A program made the translations under genes and the position numbers. A model generated the notes under the pieces. The model was given only the letters and a program-made list of their open reading frames with translations. It did no database searches and was not told where the DNA came from. A stretch of 58,474 nt of DNA from Chlorobiaceae bacterium (GTDB lineage Bacteria > Bacteroidota > Chlorobiia > Chlorobiales > Chlorobiaceae). Shown one piece after another: positions 57,650-58,474 of this stretch (the stretch's first letter is position 1; every line of letters begins with the position of its first letter). The stretch covers positions 10,010-68,483 of the forward strand of contig JAAXWP010000006.1 in the NCBI GenBank assembly GCA_013334925.1, in the 5' to 3' direction.

Positions 57650-58474
57650 TCATGAAAAGCGGTTCTGCTCATCCCCGGTACGAAGCCCGCGGGCAAATGC
57701 TTCGCCCTCCATCGCCTTCTTGCCTTCGAGCTGCAGGTTCTGCAATTCGAGCCAGCCGTCGGCACATCGCACCATCAGGCGGCCCCCGTCAATACGAAGC
57801 GTTCCCGGATCTGCAGCAAAGCCTGCGATCTCTTTCGAGGGGCAAGCCCGGTAGATCTTGACCATCTTCCCGCCAAGCGTCGTCCAGGCAGTCGGCTTCA
57901 TCGCAAGTCCACGGATGAAATCATGCACCTGCTGTACCGGTTTCGACCAGTCGATACGGGTATTCTCCTTCGTCAGCTTCGGCGCCCTGGTGGCGAGGCT
58001 TTCGTCCTGCTTCTGCGGCACCACCGTCCCGGCGGCGATCATCGTGAGCGTTCGCTCCACGGTACCTGCACCAATCTCAGCGAGGCGGACGAGCAACTCC
58101 CAGGCATTCTCCTCCGGCCCTATGGGCGTTTGATCGAAGGTGATGATATTTCCCGTGTCGACCGACTTCTGCAGAAAGAAAGTGGTCACCCCGGTGCGTT
58201 TGTCGCCATTGATGATCGACCAGTTGACCGGAGCGGCTCCCCGATAGGCCGGCAGCAGCGATCCATGCAGGTTGAAGGTGCCGAGTGCTGGCAGAACGAA
58301 CACCTCGGGTGGCAGTACGCGGAACGCCGCCACCACGATCACGTCCGGGTGGCAGTCGGCAACCCTGGTGACGAATTCAGGACTTCTGACATCATCGGCT
58401 TCAAACACCGGAAGGCCCAGCTCGAGAGCCGCTTTCTTCACCGGTGTCGGTTCCGGCTCGGAACGGCTGTTCCG
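57650..58474 (-). CDS. fmt: Methionyl-tRNA formyltransferase, 5' end outside the window
   Basis: Formylates initiator Met-tRNA. The visible part is 274 codons of the 3' side; the frame continues without a start to the window edge, and the missing N terminus would hold the first 45 or so residues. Seen are TPVKKAALELGLPVFEADDVRSPEFV, the formyl-folate site FNLHGSLLPAYRGAAPVNWSI (Asn, His), GVTTFFLQKSVDTGNI with the catalytic Asp, and the C-terminal OB-like domain. The apparent GTG at 58441 is internal, not a start. Likely upstream neighbour of lepA, 118 bases away. Confidence 0.94.
   Translation of the reverse strand, partial: RNSRSEPEPTPVKKAALELGLPVFEADDVRSPEFVTRVADCHPDVIVVAAFRVLPPEVFVLPALGTFNLHGSLLPAYRGAAPVNWSIINGDKRTGVTTFFLQKSVDTGNIITFDQTPIGPEENAWELLVRLAEIGAGTVERTLTMIAAGTVVPQKQDESLATRAPKLTKENTRIDWSKPVQQVHDFIRGLAMKPTAWTTLGGKMVKIYRACPSKEIAGFAADPGTLRIDGGRLMVRCADGWLELQNLQLEGKKAMEGEAFARGLRTGDEQNRFS

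Overview
The window is a piece of a green sulfur bacterium (Chlorobiaceae) chromosome, most like Chlorobaculum. The evidence is the set of pigment and antenna genes: a chlorosome envelope protein, zeta-carotene desaturase crtQ, the bacteriochlorophyll genes bchF-bchC-bchX, a PucC/BCH2-family membrane protein and a nearly complete tetrapyrrole route (hemA, hemC, hemD, hemB). Type III glutamine synthetase, bshB1 (bacillithiol-type thiol synthesis) and the high G+C of the coding regions fit this. I saw no rRNA, tRNA, CRISPR array, transposase, integrase or phage gene. Assignments rest on motifs and family knowledge; no database search was run.

Layout. 1-2.8 kb: glnN with an Lrp/AsnC regulator upstream. 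3.0-7.3 kb: a small ORF, crtQ, then an arsS-type radical SAM gene with two overlapping glycosyltransferase genes. 7.4-9.7 kb: the chlorosome protein (likely csmH) and an NtrC-type regulator. 9.7-13.6 kb: a periplasmic Ig-fold-like protein, dut, bshB1 and a peptide-binding lipoprotein. 13.8-16.5 kb: the compact operon bchF-bchC-bchX, in which BchX carries a C-terminal extension resembling sigma-70 region 4. 16.7-19.5 kb: a haem-motif hybrid kinase and its Hpt partner. 19.5-21.3 kb: typA on the minus strand. 21.5-29.5 kb: hemX-like, hemA, hemC, hemD, a two-gene minus-strand insert (IMPase-like and a membrane-anchored protein), hemB and aroC.

29.5-37.4 kb is a looser region of small and unusual genes separated by long intergenic stretches. 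It holds an IGPKPDDP-repeat secreted protein, cysE, a 30-residue peptide gene with a strong ribosome binding site followed by a radical SAM/SPASM gene (the best candidate here for an undescribed peptide-modification system), a queD-like gene, two paralogous 78-residue proteins and a DnaJ-type zinc-finger miniprotein. Most copies of a dispersed inverted-repeat element also lie here.

37.4-58.5 kb: a PAS-GAF hybrid kinase, an aldo/keto reductase, an HD-domain protein, a PucC-family gene with a radical SAM gene, a cytochrome c lipoprotein, thiC behind a TPP riboswitch, a MarR-FUSC pair, greA-small protein-tpiA, a DegP-type protease, trpE, lepB, lepA and the 3' part of fmt, which runs off the window. 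Together the genes link nitrogen assimilation, tetrapyrrole/BChl and carotenoid synthesis, antenna assembly, thiol and thiamine metabolism and sensory relays. TTG starts are used at glnN, crtQ and hemC.
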